Positions 10,158-24,142 of a DNA stretch of 64,000 nt are shown piece by piece (the stretch's first letter is position 1; each line of letters starts with the position of its first letter). Position numbers and translations under genes: made by a program. Source of the DNA: Pegea sp. RAD2-039 (lineage: Eukaryota > Chordata > Thaliacea > Salpida > Salpidae); NCBI GenBank assembly GCA_034620365.1, contig JAQGEQ010000287.1:372001-436000 (forward strand). The letters are read 5' to 3'. The notes under the pieces are model-generated. The model saw nothing but the letters and a program-made list of their open reading frames with translations, was not told the origin of the DNA and made no database searches.

Positions 10158-12884
10158 GTCTATTACCTATTATCTGTTTTTTATTATCTGTTTTTTACTT
10201 TCTGTTAAGTTTGTATTCTCTAAAACTTGACAATTAAATTAAACATCAAACTTTATCTTTTCTTAATTTGACTAAGTGTTGTGATGAAATTTTGATTATT
10301 GGATGAAGGTAGTAAAGCCAGTAAGCAATACATGTTTAGTTTACAACAATACAGTTAGTGATAAAATTAAGAGTTTGTTTGCAACGAGACGTGTTGCTTG
10401 CAAGAGTTAGTTTTAAAATTTCAATGATTTTGATGAACAAAATTTTATTGGAAATGGTTTTTGTTAGTATATGGTTGGATTAAAATATTAGTAAGTGAAA
10501 GTAATCCCAAGTTACGGCAGTATTTAAATCTACATATGTAACCATACAAATGTTTTAAAGTGAATTGTTTACATGATAAACATTTGGAGAAAATAAGAAA
10601 AAGATTAAATCAACTGGTGATTAAAAGCTATTGATGATTAAAACAAATCCTTTTTCACCATGGTAAAAATAAAGTTAATTATTAAATGCTTTAAATTACG
10701 TAATTAGCAGATTTATGTAAAAACCTCTCCCTTTAAAGCTTTCAGTTGGTTTTGAGTAAATGTAAAACGATCTTTCTTACTTTACTGGAAAAGAAATTAG
10801 TAAATCTTCTTCTGAACCAGAAAATGTAGCTCATGAACTTAGCGAAGCATCTCAGAAATCTTTAAAGAGCTCACTTAAGAAATCAGTGTTTTGGTCAAAT
10901 TTTTTATGCATCATATTGTTGTAATTTCAACAATTGGATTAAAACAAAAGTAAATGAAGAGAAAATTACCAGTTCTTACAATTCTTGGTATGTTGCTTTA
11001 TAGTTTTTTTTTTTGGTTTAATCGGTGGCTGTTATTAGTTTTTCATTAAAGATTTACAAGAAAATACTGGAGTCAAGCTAACTGAGATGAAAGCCATTAG
11101 ATTAGTACAGTTATTATGTAGCTTGTGATTATTTTTTGTATTTTTATTTAGTCTTATATCACATATGGAAGTTCAGTAGCTAATATTTCTCTTTATTGCA
11201 CTAACCCTGTTCTCTATTTTTTCAAAGTTTGCAGGTTTTTTAAAAGCTCCAAGGTTGAAATTTTAAAAAGCTCAATGTATCCAGTAATGACCATGAAAAT
11301 TTTGACAAAACGTAATTAAAAAATTCATACATTCATGTAATCAAAAAATATCCTAATGTTGAAACTTTATTAGAAAATAATCTAACAAAATATCATTAAG
11401 TTACTATAAGTAGTGAAAAAATACTAAAATTATTTGATCAAAAACGTGAAAATTGTAATTATATAAACCAGTAAATAACTGTAAATATGAAAAAATTCTT
11501 CAAACCAGCTTTCAAGAACTAATCAGCAAATTCTAAGCTTAAAATGAATATGATCCAACAATATATGAAGCAAACTTAGATTCAACCAAAATAGAAGAGT
11601 TTAAAGTGGATGAAATTAGTTTAAGTCATCTGAAAAATAAAACTACAAAATCTTACGATATTTGCTGGAGTCTACTTTTTTGGATGAATTGATCAAATCT
11701 TTAAAATAATCTTAAAATTTAAAGATTTTTGTTGGAGTAATTCAGAATCTAGTCAATTGAAAATATAACGAAAAATGATTTAAAATGGAATACAACCTTA
11801 AAGTTTTACTTTTTTAATAAAAAGAAATAACTTGAAACAATTAAGCATTTTTAGGGCTACTGTTCAAATATTAAAGTTTACAATTTAAGGTTTTTTGAAC
11901 TTTTCAAATTCCAGTTTTAACATTTTTATCCAATCTTATGTAAAACCAGCTTTAGCAGAATTATTTTGCTGATAACTTAGACAAGAGATGGAACGTCTGG
12001 AATCAATGAATCTTACAATATTCAAGTGAAAAAATGTTTGTTTAAACCAATTGCTGAAACCTTTTTGAATGGATGACAATATAGAGGGGAAAACAACGAA
12101 TTGAAATTAGTTAATCCTTATCTCAAACTCTTCAAAGACACAAATGCGGTACCTAATAGAGTCACTTTATCAAAAGTACTAACATCTTTTTTAACGTTTT
12201 TAGGATTCTTGAAATTTGTAATAAGAATATTTAGTTTTAAGTTGAATGAAAGTTAAAAAACAATAATCTTACAAAATAATTAGATATTAGAATAAAGAAA
12301 TATTTTCTTTTTAGGAGAAATTATCTCTGAAATATTAACTATACGAATAATTAACAAATAAATAAAGAATAAAAAGTATATTCTACAATAAATATCCTAA
12401 AATCAGTGCATACTATTGAAAAATTATTTACTCTTAGCTGAGATAAGTTCGATAAAATAGCATCTGCACATCGCGGTTATATATACTGGTTTCGACGTCA
12501 TTAAGTCAGTTTTAATCTCAAAATGTCGGTTGTGAGCCAACAAAAGATTAGTTTTGAACCTCAATGAATCAACATATTAATTGATTTTTGTTATTAAGAT
12601 ATAATTTATAAATAAGTAAAAATATAACAGAATACAAAATATGTTTTATGATGATGCTGTGGGTTTCTTTGAGTGAAAACTTTGTTTGGTTCTACAACAT
12701 AAATAAATAAATATTTGAAATCCATTTGTTCTTCCTTTTCTCATTTTTTTAGATAAAAATCGTCGACAACTTCATCTGATTCCAAGCTTTTGGTGAAATC
12801 TTGAAACGACGCTTTTCCCAGCAGAATTCATCTTTCTATATTTATTAACAACTTGAAAGTAACAAATAAACTACCTTCAACTTC
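10158..12884. other. Intergenic region, mostly featureless
   Basis: About 2.7 kb of A/T-rich DNA between the kinase C stop and the end of the B4GAT1-like gene. A stretch at 11574-11671 could encode a short segment resembling the N-terminal part of LINE reverse transcriptases, but it is surrounded by stops. The B4GAT1 poly(A) signal is at 12841-12846 (minus strand). I see no host gene. Confidence 0.5.
12841..12846 (-). promoter_or_regulatory. Poly(A) signal AATAAA of the B4GAT1-like gene
   Basis: AATAAA on the minus strand about 39 nt after the stop codon. Confidence 0.6.
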
Positions 12885-15485
12885 TCACTTTTTTTTCCTA
12901 ATATCAACAACTTCCAAAGGTGAACAAGTTCGATTCGTATTGTACTTCACAAGAAGTTCATCCTGAAACTTGGAAAATAAAACCACGAAATATAACTGAA
13001 TATTTTCACCTTGAAATGATAATTAAATAAAATCCAGTTCTGAGCATTATCTAAGTCTTTATTCGCATAGAACTTGCCGGCAAGTTTCCAGCCTTTGTGA
13101 GTTAAAAAAGCGTTATCGAGAATTTGAAAGATGTAACCAGCAACATGCATCTCACAAATCTGTTTGAAACAAACTTAACTCTTTGATTTATCAATTTCAA
13201 ATGACCTACTTGTTGAATTCGATCGAAACCATACTGTTTGAACCTTCCATCAAATAATGGAACAATTCTATTAGCGATGTAGAATGGTTCCCAACTTTTA
13301 TCCCAGACTGCTTTAAAGGCAATGTTGATTTCATTAAGATTCTACAAAACAAAATTTGATAACAATTTAAGATAAAGATCAGGGATTACTTGAGGTATTC
13401 TTTTCCATTTATCTATATTCTCAGCTCTATGACACCACCAACATGTCTCATTGTGGAATGGTCTGATCGTTTCTTGACGAATCTGAAATATTTGAGATTT
13501 GTAGAAAAGTCGAGAAAGCTTCCAGCACACTTTTTCCAACAATTCTTTTTTGTCTTCTGGAACTTCTGAATTGGACTTCACTTCAAACACCGGAACTACA
13601 AACGCAACTAAATCACTTGAACCGAAGAACGACTTTCGATGAGCAAAATCGATAAATTTGTGTCTTAATCCAGTATTGGGAACAACATCAATATCTGAAA
13701 TTAAGAAAAGATTCAAGTGATCAGGAGGGAGCAGTTTTCAACCCACCTACGACGAAAACAAACTCAGTTAGGACAGAGCTCCTTGCTGCGTTCCGAAGCA
13801 CATTATGTGGGAATGAAAGATCACCAACCACATAATTCTGATATCCATAATTCTCTAATTTATCCAGCAACTCAGTACATGACAAGTTGTCCCAATCTCC
13901 AATCTTTTAACAAGTAGAATCACAAACTGAATCTACAAATTAGAAACTTACAGATGAAATATCAGCTGGATGCTGGGACGGATAAACAAAATTGAAAATC
14001 ACGTGACTATCTATTTCAGTAAAACACGATCTTAGAAGTCGAATAGCATCAAAAGCTACTGAAGCATCCTAAATAAATGAAAGTTATCAAAAAAGTGAAA
14101 ATAAAGTTTGATGTGCTTTAGATTTGCTTGAAGTAGGTCTTAGCAGCTTTGAACACTAAGTACAAGGCACTGAAGAGTTCCAACAACAAAGCTGAGTTTT
14201 GAACTTAGAATAATTTTCAAAAATGAACTCTTAAGCCTTTTAAAACACATTGTGCATCCTCAAAATAAGTCCTCATCAATGTAGACTATTTATTTGTTTA
14301 TAAGATGTCTCATCAGTGATCTCCTCTGGGAGCTTTTTATGAGTCAAAAACATTTTTAGTTGAAATTTGAAGAAGTGTCGTGGCACACCAAAATCATCAA
14401 CTCACAGGGAGTCAAAGACATCATAATTGATTTGTAACAAAATAAAATTCAAAACTCCCTGATATCAATGACTAATACAACCAATCGCTTTGATACTTTT
14501 ATCAAATTATTAAATATTAATTTTTAATTAAATTTATTTAGTAATTTTTTGAAGTGCATAAAAATACTTTCCTAAAAACTTCAAAATCAAATTACCTGAT
14601 TTGGAACAAATACAGAACAACTAACAGGTCCATTCCATTTTCTTGTTAATTCTACCAAATGATGAAGATGGTTTACTGAACATTGTGTAGCTAAAGTTAC
14701 ATCCTAAAAATTTACCATCATTTGCATATTTGTAATGTTTTGATGTACTTACTTGATAGTTATAGTCTTCTGGAATTCCTTTAAATCCTACAAATCTAAT
14801 AATTTGGTATTGACCACTAAAAAAGATTATTGATTTTACTTTATGTTTAAAAGTTAGAAAACAAATTTGTATTAAAAAAGATTTTTAAATGTACTGAATT
14901 TTCAATTTATTCTTCAAAAAATATAATCAAATGACAAAATTTCAGAATAAAACTTAGAAATTTTTCCTTAAAAGGTGTATTTGATCAATAAAAGATTCTT
15001 ATGGAAAAGAAATTAATTATTGATAAATCAATAATAATTATCTGATTAATTAATCAGTTTAATGATTTTTCAGAAGAAAAAAATGTTTTCTTTGAATTAA
15101 TTCCAGGATAAACTTTGCTATTCTAAAATCTAAACTTTGTATACCATCTATTATCTTTTTTGGAATTTTGTAAAACATTTTCAAAGTAAACCAGTTTAGA
15201 AAGACTTCCAGAAAAGTTTTTCACTTACAACAAAGGCACATAACCTAGATTAAAACTATCTTTTAAAAGAAAATGATTAAAGAGTTAAACCACCTTTTCT
15301 ATGATAAAGTAAATGTTTGATAGATTATACCTGTAATCGAATATTTGTCCATTTATATATTTCCTTTTTGTTGCAGTTTTAGTTGGATTTAACATTTTTA
15401 GCCAATATTTTTGAAAAGTTACAAAGATAAATGTCCATAAAAATATTTCAAGAATAGTTTTATGTTTTCTTTTTACCATCAACAT
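12885..15485 (-). CDS. B4GAT1: Beta-1,4-glucuronyltransferase 1-like (GT49)
   Basis: Ten exons in phase: 15331-15485, 15229-15255, 14753-14816, 14596-14703, 13952-14068, 13747-13903, 13390-13694, 13210-13341, 13010-13159, 12885-12962; about 430 residues against 415 in human. The N-terminus is a type II signal anchor (hydrophobic near residues 10-22), expected for a Golgi enzyme. The DxD metal/nucleotide-sugar motif (DID, residues 210-212) spans an exon junction. The C-terminal exons match B4GAT1 (HVAGY, HKGWK, final FKDELLVKY). In mammals the enzyme adds glucuronic acid to the O-mannosyl glycan of dystroglycan, making the primer for LARGE. No upstream exon was sought beyond this ATG. Two introns are only 47-48 nt. 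Confidence 0.9.
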
Positions 15486-17737
15486 CTTAAAAACAATTCT
15501 ATTAGAAAAATTTTATACATATTATACATAATGAATCACAAAAAGAAAGGTTAGAGTTCATATTACCAAATTTATTCATTATCTGTCAACAATGTAATTA
15601 CTCATATAGTACTTAGGTATTGTTTCAAGGTATTGAAATCTAATAATAGTTAAGAAACTTAATTTGATCAATAACAAAATAAAGTATTTAACTTGTATAT
15701 TTCAAATCTATCCTAATTTCCTAACTTCAGTAAAAATAATAAAAATTGCTATCAATAAAATAAATTATATTTTAAAATAAAAGTTTTTTCTGAATATGTT
15801 TAAAAATAAACATAAAAATATGAATTGAAAACACTTTTAAGTCAAAATTAAAACAAATTTTTTATTTTTTCAAATAAATCTATTGAGTGAAATATCGTCA
15901 TTGTCTATCTTTGATCTTTTATTTTGAAGGATCAAATTATTCAGAGCGATTTGTATAACCATACCCTACAGCTATAATATTTATCTTATGTTAGGGAGTT
16001 ACCCAACAACGAATACTAATATATTAAAAGCTAGATGAAACTAGAAGGTGAAAGAATGTTTGTGTTAAATAAAAACTGTTAGTAGGTCAAGTTAAACTGT
16101 TAGTAGGTCAAGTTAAACTGTTAGAAAACATATTTTGGTACTGTATTAAATTTGTAAGGCTAAGTTAATTTTAAGGTAACTCATATTTTATTATAAAATT
16201 TTTAAATTTTAGCGATTCAACCGTTTTAATTCAGAAAACGTATCATTATTATTTAAATTCCAGTCGAGTAAATTCTAATTTTTATAATTTAATTAAATAA
16301 ATTGAATTAAATTCATCAGGTAGAGTGTAAATTAATTTAAACCATTTTAAGTATCTATATAATCAAGTAGCTTCACCACTTTTAGATTTAACGTAATACA
16401 AACAGTTTTCATAAAAACATAATTCTTACAAAAAATAATGCCTACAGATCTATTGAGGTGCCGACCCAATTTTTTTATTTTTTCTTTGACAAAAGTAGTA
16501 TGAAGTATGTTGGGTTAAGTATTTCAAGAAAAGATAAAGTTAAGATTTTGTTGAACAGTTCGAAATCAAATATCAATTGAGAGATAATTAATTAAATAAA
16601 CTTGATAAATTTCAGATAAATATCAGATACACAAACAAACTTCGATTCTTGAAATGCTAAAGACTCGCTTGCTCTCATTAGTCCACTACATAAATAAATA
16701 CCATAAGAGATCCTTATTTCTCTTACAGGAAAAAGTTGATAAGTGATTGAATCAAAATAAAGAAATTGGTTACAAGAAGCTTAATTTTTTAAAGTTGATT
16801 AAAAAGGCTGAATATTATTCACGTAGATTAAATATTTCATTCAAGCTGATCTTTGAATTCTTACATTTCGAAGTAAGGAAAATCCTTTAAAATAAAATTG
16901 AAATCGATTCTAAAAAGATAAAATAAAAAACAATCCTCAGTTAGAATTTTTTTTTCAATTCGAAAGGAATATAAAGTCATTTGACAGTTAACTTAAAATA
17001 ATTTTTCAATCTTTCTGTAAAAGTGAGTTTTAGAGCTAGTTGTTTAGATAAGTAACAACATGTCTCTGTTTGTTTGTAAACAGCTTTTAACAAAAGTTTT
17101 GGTTTTCTGTTTTTCTAAATTAGAAACTTTTAATGTTTCTTAATTGGTGATTACTTTTGCATGATAGAATACTATTTTGTAATTCTGTATAAAGCTTCTT
17201 TAGTCTTTTAGTTAAGTGAAGGTATTTAAAAGTTTTGTAAACAGAAGAAAAAATGTTTAAAATTTGTAATCAAATAAACGTTAATGTTTTAAAAACATAT
17301 ATTTAAATAACTATATTGAAGTTCTATAAAGTTTTCTTCATAGTTTGTTCAACTTAACTAAATTTGAGGAAATGATGGCTTAATTGAGCATTATTGAAAA
17401 AATATTTTGGTCAAAATAATGTTTATGATCAAATTTAAGAGAGTTAATAATATTGTTCAAGTTATAAATTTCAAATAATTAGTTTCTATATAATAACTTT
17501 TTATCTTTTCTAATGAATTAATACTAAAATAGTTTCATTTGTTAATTATTATTCGATTATTCATTAAAAATATTTTTGTAGAAATTTGATAAAGTTTTAT
17601 CATTTTTAATATTAGTTCTAGAGGTGATTTTTAGAAATGTAATATCTTTAAAATTATTATTAACAGAATTATTATTTCTATTCATTTAGTTTGTAAAGTT
17701 AGATTAATCTCTGAAATCTCTAAAGTAAACAATTAAA
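15486..17737. other. Intergenic region between divergent B4GAT1-like and PITPNM-like genes
   Basis: 2.25 kb, A/T-rich, presumably holding both promoters. Besides a short tandem repeat at 16078-16125, I see nothing recognisable. Confidence 0.5.
16078..16125. repeat. 21-bp tandem repeat, about 2.3 copies
   Basis: The unit GTTAGTAGGTCAAGTTAAACT occurs twice exactly, followed by the first bases of a third copy. Confidence 0.9.
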
Positions 17738-20700
17738 ATGTTGATCAAAGAATATAGAATTCCTATGCCATTAAATATAGATGAATATAAAATTGCTCAA
17801 CTATATATGATTCAGGTAAAAGTTAACTTTTATTTTAACAAAACTATTTTAATTAAAATTAAAATATCTTGATATTTAACAAACTTTTTTATTATTATAC
17901 ATTTGTTTAATTGTTAATAGACTATTGGTTAGTTTATATCATCATAAAATAAATGATTTATTTCATAGAGGAAAAGTCGAGAAGAAAGCGAAGGTAAAAG
18001 TAGTGGAGTTGAAATTATTAAAAATGAACCTTATAAAGATGGTCCTGGTGGTTCAGGACAATATACTCAAAAAAGATATCACATTTCATCTCATATGCCC
18101 AGTAAGCAATCATTTCCAGCATTGAATCTTCCTTTTTTAATCATTTTCTTTTCACTTAGCTTGGATTTTGCCCATTCTTCCTAAAGACTCTTTAACTGTA
18201 CTTGAAGAGTCTTGGAACGCTTACCCTTACACTAAAACTCGATTTAGTTGCCCTTTTGTAGAAAAATTTTCAATTGAAATGGAAACTTTCTACTACAATG
18301 ATGCTGGTGACCAAGAAAATGTATTTTCATTAAGTGCAGAGCAAAGAAAAAATGTCAAAATTGGTAAACTTGTCATATTTTTTAATTTTTAAATGATTCT
18401 GATAAATCATTTTTATAGATGTGATTGACATTGTAAATGAACAGACTTCAGAGTACCTTAAAGAAGAAGATCCTAAGATTTTTGTTTCTAAAAAGTCTCA
18501 ACGTGGGCCATTAGATGATAATTGGATTGAAAATTCTGTGGAAGCTAATTCAATTATGTGTGCTTACAAAATTTGCAAAGTTAATATATGTTTAAAAGAT
18601 TTCCTAATTTCGTGGTTCAATTAATGCTTTTAATAATTCAATTTCTGTTTTTTTTTTACTAAGAGATTTTGTACAACAAAATCAATTTAATTTTATAGCA
18701 GATCAAAAGTATTGATTTGATTTCAAAATAGATTTATGTCAATTCTTATAAAACATACACAATTTGTCAGATGGTTCCAATATATAATGTCTAATTCCAA
18801 TATATAAACATCTGTTTTAAGCAAACTTCTCTTCTAAACAAATGTTATCTTAAAGTAAATTTTTAAAGGTTCATTTTTCATTCAAATTTTAATCATTTTT
18901 TAGGTAGAATTCAAATACTGGGGAGTGCAAACTAAAGTTGAAAAATTCGTTCATGATGTTGGTAAGTCATTGGATGTTGTAAAAAAGATTTCAACCAATT
19001 GGATGAATTGATGAATATTTCATAGTATCCTCTCATCATATTTAATATTAGAAATAATTTAATAAAATTCAAACCTGACATCTGTGATCTTTTATTAATT
19101 ATGTTTCTCTTAGCTCTTCGCAAAACCATGCTGCGAGCTCATATTCAAGCCTGGTGTTGGCAAGATCACTGGTTTGGACTTACAATGGCAGACATTCGAA
19201 AATTAGAATATGAAACTCAACTTTCATTACAAAGAAAGTTTCTAGAGGTAAGAGACAAAAACTGAACACAAAATAATCAAAAAAACAAATTTCTTTGTCA
19301 GATTGATGAATCGTCGCCAACTGTGCTATCAGGTGACTCCATAAATCAATTCTGCATTACATGACGTCATTTTTACAGAGCAAATGACGTCACAACTACA
19401 TGAAAGTAGCTCTAGCAACTCGCTTCTATCGATAAGCAGCAAAGAAAATGAAAGTGAGAATTATTTAGTGATGACGTCATCAAATAGCAAACTCTGTTCA
19501 GATTTGAAGTTTAAAAGAAGAAAGGAATCCGTGTCTAGTGATGAATTTTTCGATGCTTGTGGTTAGAATTAATTGTTTCTATCTCTTTGATCTCTATTGT
19601 ATGTCTTCATAGATAATCTCGAAGAAGAGATGAAATCTCTCCAAAATTATACTTCAGGTGACATATCACTTGAAGCGGTCACTTTTAGCTCATTCTTTTA
19701 TTTGCAGATTTGTCAGAAAGAAATTCAAAAACTTTAGAAAAGGTTTCGAAAGATATTTATCAGTTTAAACCATCAGAAGATTTCCTTTTCCGCCTTCAAG
19801 CTTTATTTTTCAGAAATTTATCTTTCTAGTAATGATGACGTCAAACTGACTTGTTATTGCAGACTTTCAGTATCTCAACATCAAGATGTAAATTTCTATT
19901 ACTAGTCCTTCACGGAGGTGCAGGTTGCCGTGGAAACATTCCAACTGAAAAACCTCCTTCAACTAACAAGCAGGTGATTCAACGATGACGTCATTGATAC
20001 GTCATCAACTTCCGATTTCAGAGTGATGTACAAACGTTACAGTCGACTTTTCAAAGCGTCATTTCGCGACATTATAAAGCAGCAGCCAATCAAATAGCGT
20101 TTCGTGTTGTTGCATGTCCTGATGACGTCATCAGTGACGTATATGATACACTTCATGGGTTAGTTTTTTCTTTCAGTTTTATCTTTTGGTTTTTAAATGA
20201 AGTAAATTGCACCCACTAATTTGTGGATCAATATCTCGTTAAAAAGTCTGACAAGATTAGTGCCAAAAGTATCACGAACTTGTAAGTAAGAAATAAATCC
20301 GAAAAAAGATAAAAGATTTTCATCCAAAGTCAATTAGATCAATCTTGTTGATTATTCAACATCATCAATTATTGATCTATGAAAACTGAAGTAGAAATGT
20401 TTTTGTTAGTTGAAGCTACTTAGTTAATTGAGTTTTTAAAAGGAAGCAAGCTTGATGTATTTTCGTTGAACAAATTTCCTTTTTTACAACTATTGACATT
20501 CTATAAACATTGAACAATTAGTTCAAAGCTTTTTTAAAAGTTTTTCTTTTATTCACAATTTTGTTGAAAACTAAAAGCTGATTTTTTATCAAAATTGTTT
20601 TTTTTTTCATTTCTTTTCAGATTGAGTCCAAATTATGTGAACCAGCAAAATTCGAGTTCTTTTATCACATCATCTCTTCTATCAATTTTTCTTACAAAAT

Positions 20701-23700
20701 CTGATCACTACAAAGAAAGTTTACAGAAACTTGTACAACAATGTAATAATGTATATAATCAATTCTTGTTGAGCGCTGAGGGTCTTTGTTTTAATGGGCA
20801 GGTATTATTCATTTATCTTTAATAAAATTTGTTTTAAAATGATTAATCAAAACATGAACTTAGAAATTGAATCAATATCACGTTTCTGCTTAAAGATATG
20901 ATTCATTGCATTAAAAAATTGAAATAACTTTTAAGAAATTTGTTTTAAGTTTCATATTTGTTGTAGAAAGTTAAATATTTATTTTTTAATTTCAATAAAT
21001 ATTTCAAATTAATCTCAAATATTTATTTATTTTTTACTTATTTAAAATCTTTTAATACTTTTACCGAAAATAATTGTCAGTTTTATTACTACGGTTTTTC
21101 TTATGAAATCTGAATTTAAAATTTAATAATTTGGAAACACTCAAATATTCTACAAGTTTTGAAGATGAATAATTCATTGAATAAAAAATTAAAGTTTTAA
21201 TAATTTTCGACATTTATAATTCTGCATCATTAATTAAAAGAACCGGACTCGACTTGAAAGATTTCTTCATCTTTTGAATTTAAAATCTTTTTACAATTTT
21301 AAAATACGAAATGTTGACAGGTTTGTATACTCGGTGATACAATAGGAAGTTTGTTTGGTTATGATTTACTTTCAACACACAGCAAGTCACTAGATGTAGC
21401 AAGCGAGTATTCATCTACGGTAACCATTTATTCCCAACTCAATTAATTGCTTAATGATCTTCATCTTTAGAATATTCCTGAAGATTCTCCAACTTTTGAC
21501 TCTCCCAAAGTTTTTTCAAGATCTTCCAGTACGTTTAGGAGATCATTTGGATCAGCAGTGGATGAAGATGTTCCCCGGAGGCTCAAGCCTTCAACAAGAT
21601 CTCTAAGAGATTTCGATAAAGTCAGATGAGGATAAAACGAGATGATGATCTTTAACTTATGTATTGTTTAAAGAGTGGATATGAAATAGAATCAAGGGGA
21701 GATGAGGATCAGATGACTCTCAACTTTCATGTCACAGACTTCTTTATGTTAGGTGAAAAGCAAGTTGAATGATGCTGATGGTGATGACATCAAATCTTTA
21801 TAGGATCACCACTTGGTGTCGTACTTGCAATGAGAGAAATCGATGAATTGATAGAATTATTACAAAAACCAAAATGTCGCCAAATATTTAATATCTTTTA
21901 CTCTTCTAATCCTAACTGTTCCCGGATCGAACCAATTATTGATTTAAGGTTTGATCACGTGACACTTCAGAAATCACGTGATAACTCACAAGCCACGTGA
22001 CTTTTGACAGATTTGTGAAAATTCCTTCAGTTAAAGTTCCCAATTATCGTTTTTTTCCTTACGGAGTTGATCAATCTTCTTATTTAGGTCAGTAATGACA
22101 TCTTGATCTACACGAAGCGTCTGATTGGTTGTTGTAGGTGATACATTGGTTAACTTCACCAACTTTTTATGTGAGTCAAAATCCGAAGATGGAGTCAGTG
22201 TCAAAAGTGAATCTTTCCTGAAAAAGTGTTTCTAAATAAATTTTTAAACATTTTTGGTCAGCAGATTCAGATTTCGACAACAACTTTCATTTGTTCGAGT
22301 CAGAAGAAATCACTCGCAGTAAACAGCTGCAATTTTCATTAACCAATCAGCAATTAGCAAATACCTTTCAGTTGTAACCAAATGGTGGGGAAGAAAACGA
22401 ATTGATTATCAGTTATTCAGTCCAGATGAAGCTTTCAAAGATTTTCCTCCAACATCTCTTGCTCATCTCTTTCATACTAGCTTTTGGGAGTCTAATGATT
22501 GTGTTGCTTTCATTCTTCGTCAGGTAACCACGTGACATCACTGACCACGTGACGTCATTTATTACATCATTCAGCTGTTTAATGAGGATTTTTCTGGGAA
22601 CCATTTGTGTGAAACTGATGAAGCTAAATCTGAGGCTTTTTTCTCACCAAGTCTGCAACGTTTAAAATGGAAACACAAAAGAACTTACTTTAAATTAAGA
22701 GTAAGTAGCAAACGTTGACAAACTAACCCTCAACTGGATCTTCATTCGATTTTTATATTCTCTAACGGAATTTGAATCAAGATTTTCGGGAATTTAAATT
22801 GATTTTTGTGTGTCTTGTAGAATCTCACTGAAAATCACAGATCAAAAGATGTAATTGCCCTTGAAAGCGGTCCACAAGTACTACAAGGACGGTTTACATA
22901 TGGTCCATTAGATATGGTATCATTAAATGATGAGATGGTGGACATTTATGTGTTAGCATCCGTATGTCTCATCTATTTCCTCTTTTTGTGATAATTTTGA
23001 AGATTTCTTTCTAGAATTCTTCATCTGAGTGGAAATTGATACACAGTGGATTTACTTCTAATCATGGAAAGATTAACTTCACAATCCCTTCTCAAATGAT
23101 ATTCAAACAAGGTCTTTATCAGATCAGAATGATTGTTAGGTACAAACAAGATCTTTCTAAATCTACAATTAATTGTCCAAAACCATTTCAGAGGTGATCT
23201 AAGCTACAGTGACAACTATTTGGCGGTCGTACCACCTCAGGTTGAATGTGTAGTCTTCAGTGTGGACGGGTCTTTTGCAACCAACTTCTCAATCATGGGT
23301 AACGACCCGAAAGTGCGGCCCTCAGCTGTGGATGTGGTTCGGTAGGTCATCTACTAGTACTATCAATCGATTAGCATCTTCATCACATTCAGACGATGGC
23401 AGGATTTGGGATATGCAATTGTATATGTCACAGCTCGCCCTGAAATGCAGAAGAAGAGGGTAGTCACGTGGTTAGCTGAACATAACTTCCCTCATGGGAT
23501 CGTTTGCTTCTCCGATTCGATTACATCTGATCCGTTACGTCATAAAGCCACTTTGTTAAAGAATCTGCAATCAGAAGTGATGACGTCACTGCTTCTTTAA
23601 AGACTTTAGCATCGCTTTTTTTGCAGTGTCAATTGGATTTTGTAGCAGCTTATGGATCGGCAAAAGATGTGAGCGTCTACTCGCGCTTACAAATCGACCC

Positions 23701-24033
23701 TCAACGTATTTATATCGTCGGGAAGTCGCCTTCTAAAAAACAAACGACCAGTTGTAGTTGCACGGTTGGTTGGTTTGTCATGCATCACTGAACATCATCC
23801 AGATCCGCATTTGAGTCAATCAAATTTTTTAGCTGCTTCTAAAAGGATATTCAGCTCATTTAGAAGAACTCAACCGTCCACAAGTCCTTGCAGCTGCTAA
23901 GTTTGATGCTCAGGTAACTAAAAGGTTATTTTCAATTATAAAAGACTCAATTTTTCAGGAGATATTTGGTAAGAAATGTTTTCGGTTACCTGGCACCAAT
24001 GGAAGAAAGCGAAGAAGTGATTCTACTGTTTGA
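17738..24033 (+). CDS. PITPNM: Membrane-associated phosphatidylinositol transfer protein (RdgB/Nir family)
   Basis: 29 in-phase exons give about 1098 residues (human PITPNM1 is 1244). Exons: 17738-17815, 17969-18101, 18160-18363, 18419-18579, 18904-18961, 19114-19247, 19302-19332, 19379-19561, 19613-19657, 19708-19742, 19863-19973, 20022-20158, 20621-20801, 21321-21419, 21471-21620, 21713-21752, 21804-21948, 22011-22087, 22138-22206, 22265-22318, 22372-22523, 22575-22700, 22821-22961, 23015-23139, 23192-23340, 23393-23576, 23627-23764, 23833-23913, 23959-24033. Order: PITP lipid-exchange domain (about 1-256), FFAT motif EFFDACD (322-328) for binding VAP on the ER, DDHD domain, then LNS2 domain (FSVDGSF, DPKVR). 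It should move phosphatidylinositol and phosphatidic acid between ER and plasma membrane. Splice choices near 19742, 21620 and 22206 are the least certain. Confidence 0.93.
19362..23588. repeat. Cluster of TGACGTCA and CACGTGA palindromic words
   Basis: Perfect TGACGTCA at 19362, 19385, 19472, 19836, 19986, 20123, 22550 and 23581. CACGTGA at 21956, 21975, 21994, 22529 and 22546, plus CACGTG at 23465. Most lie in 45-65 nt introns, several beside splice sites; three TGACGTCA copies are in coding exons. I found no exact TGACGTCA elsewhere in the window, and only three other CACGTG words (near 13997, 60308, 62519). They match binding words of CREB/ATF (bZIP) and bHLH factors, but function is not shown. 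Confidence 0.75.
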
Positions 24034-24136
24034 AGATCGGATCTTTTAAATCTTCCTCACTTTAATGTGTGCAATAATGTTCATTGATGTTACTAGTTTT
24101 AGTTACTGTTTTATATCTCAACTTTTTTCTATCTAC

Positions 24137-24142
24137 AATAAA
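24137..24142 (+). promoter_or_regulatory. Poly(A) signal AATAAA of the PITPNM-like gene
   Basis: AATAAA about 104 nt after the stop codon. Confidence 0.55.

Noticed and set aside
11574-11671. Short segment resembling a LINE reverse-transcriptase N-terminal part
   Set aside because: Only about 30 codons, flanked by stops, with no further RT motifs; too weak to list as an element.
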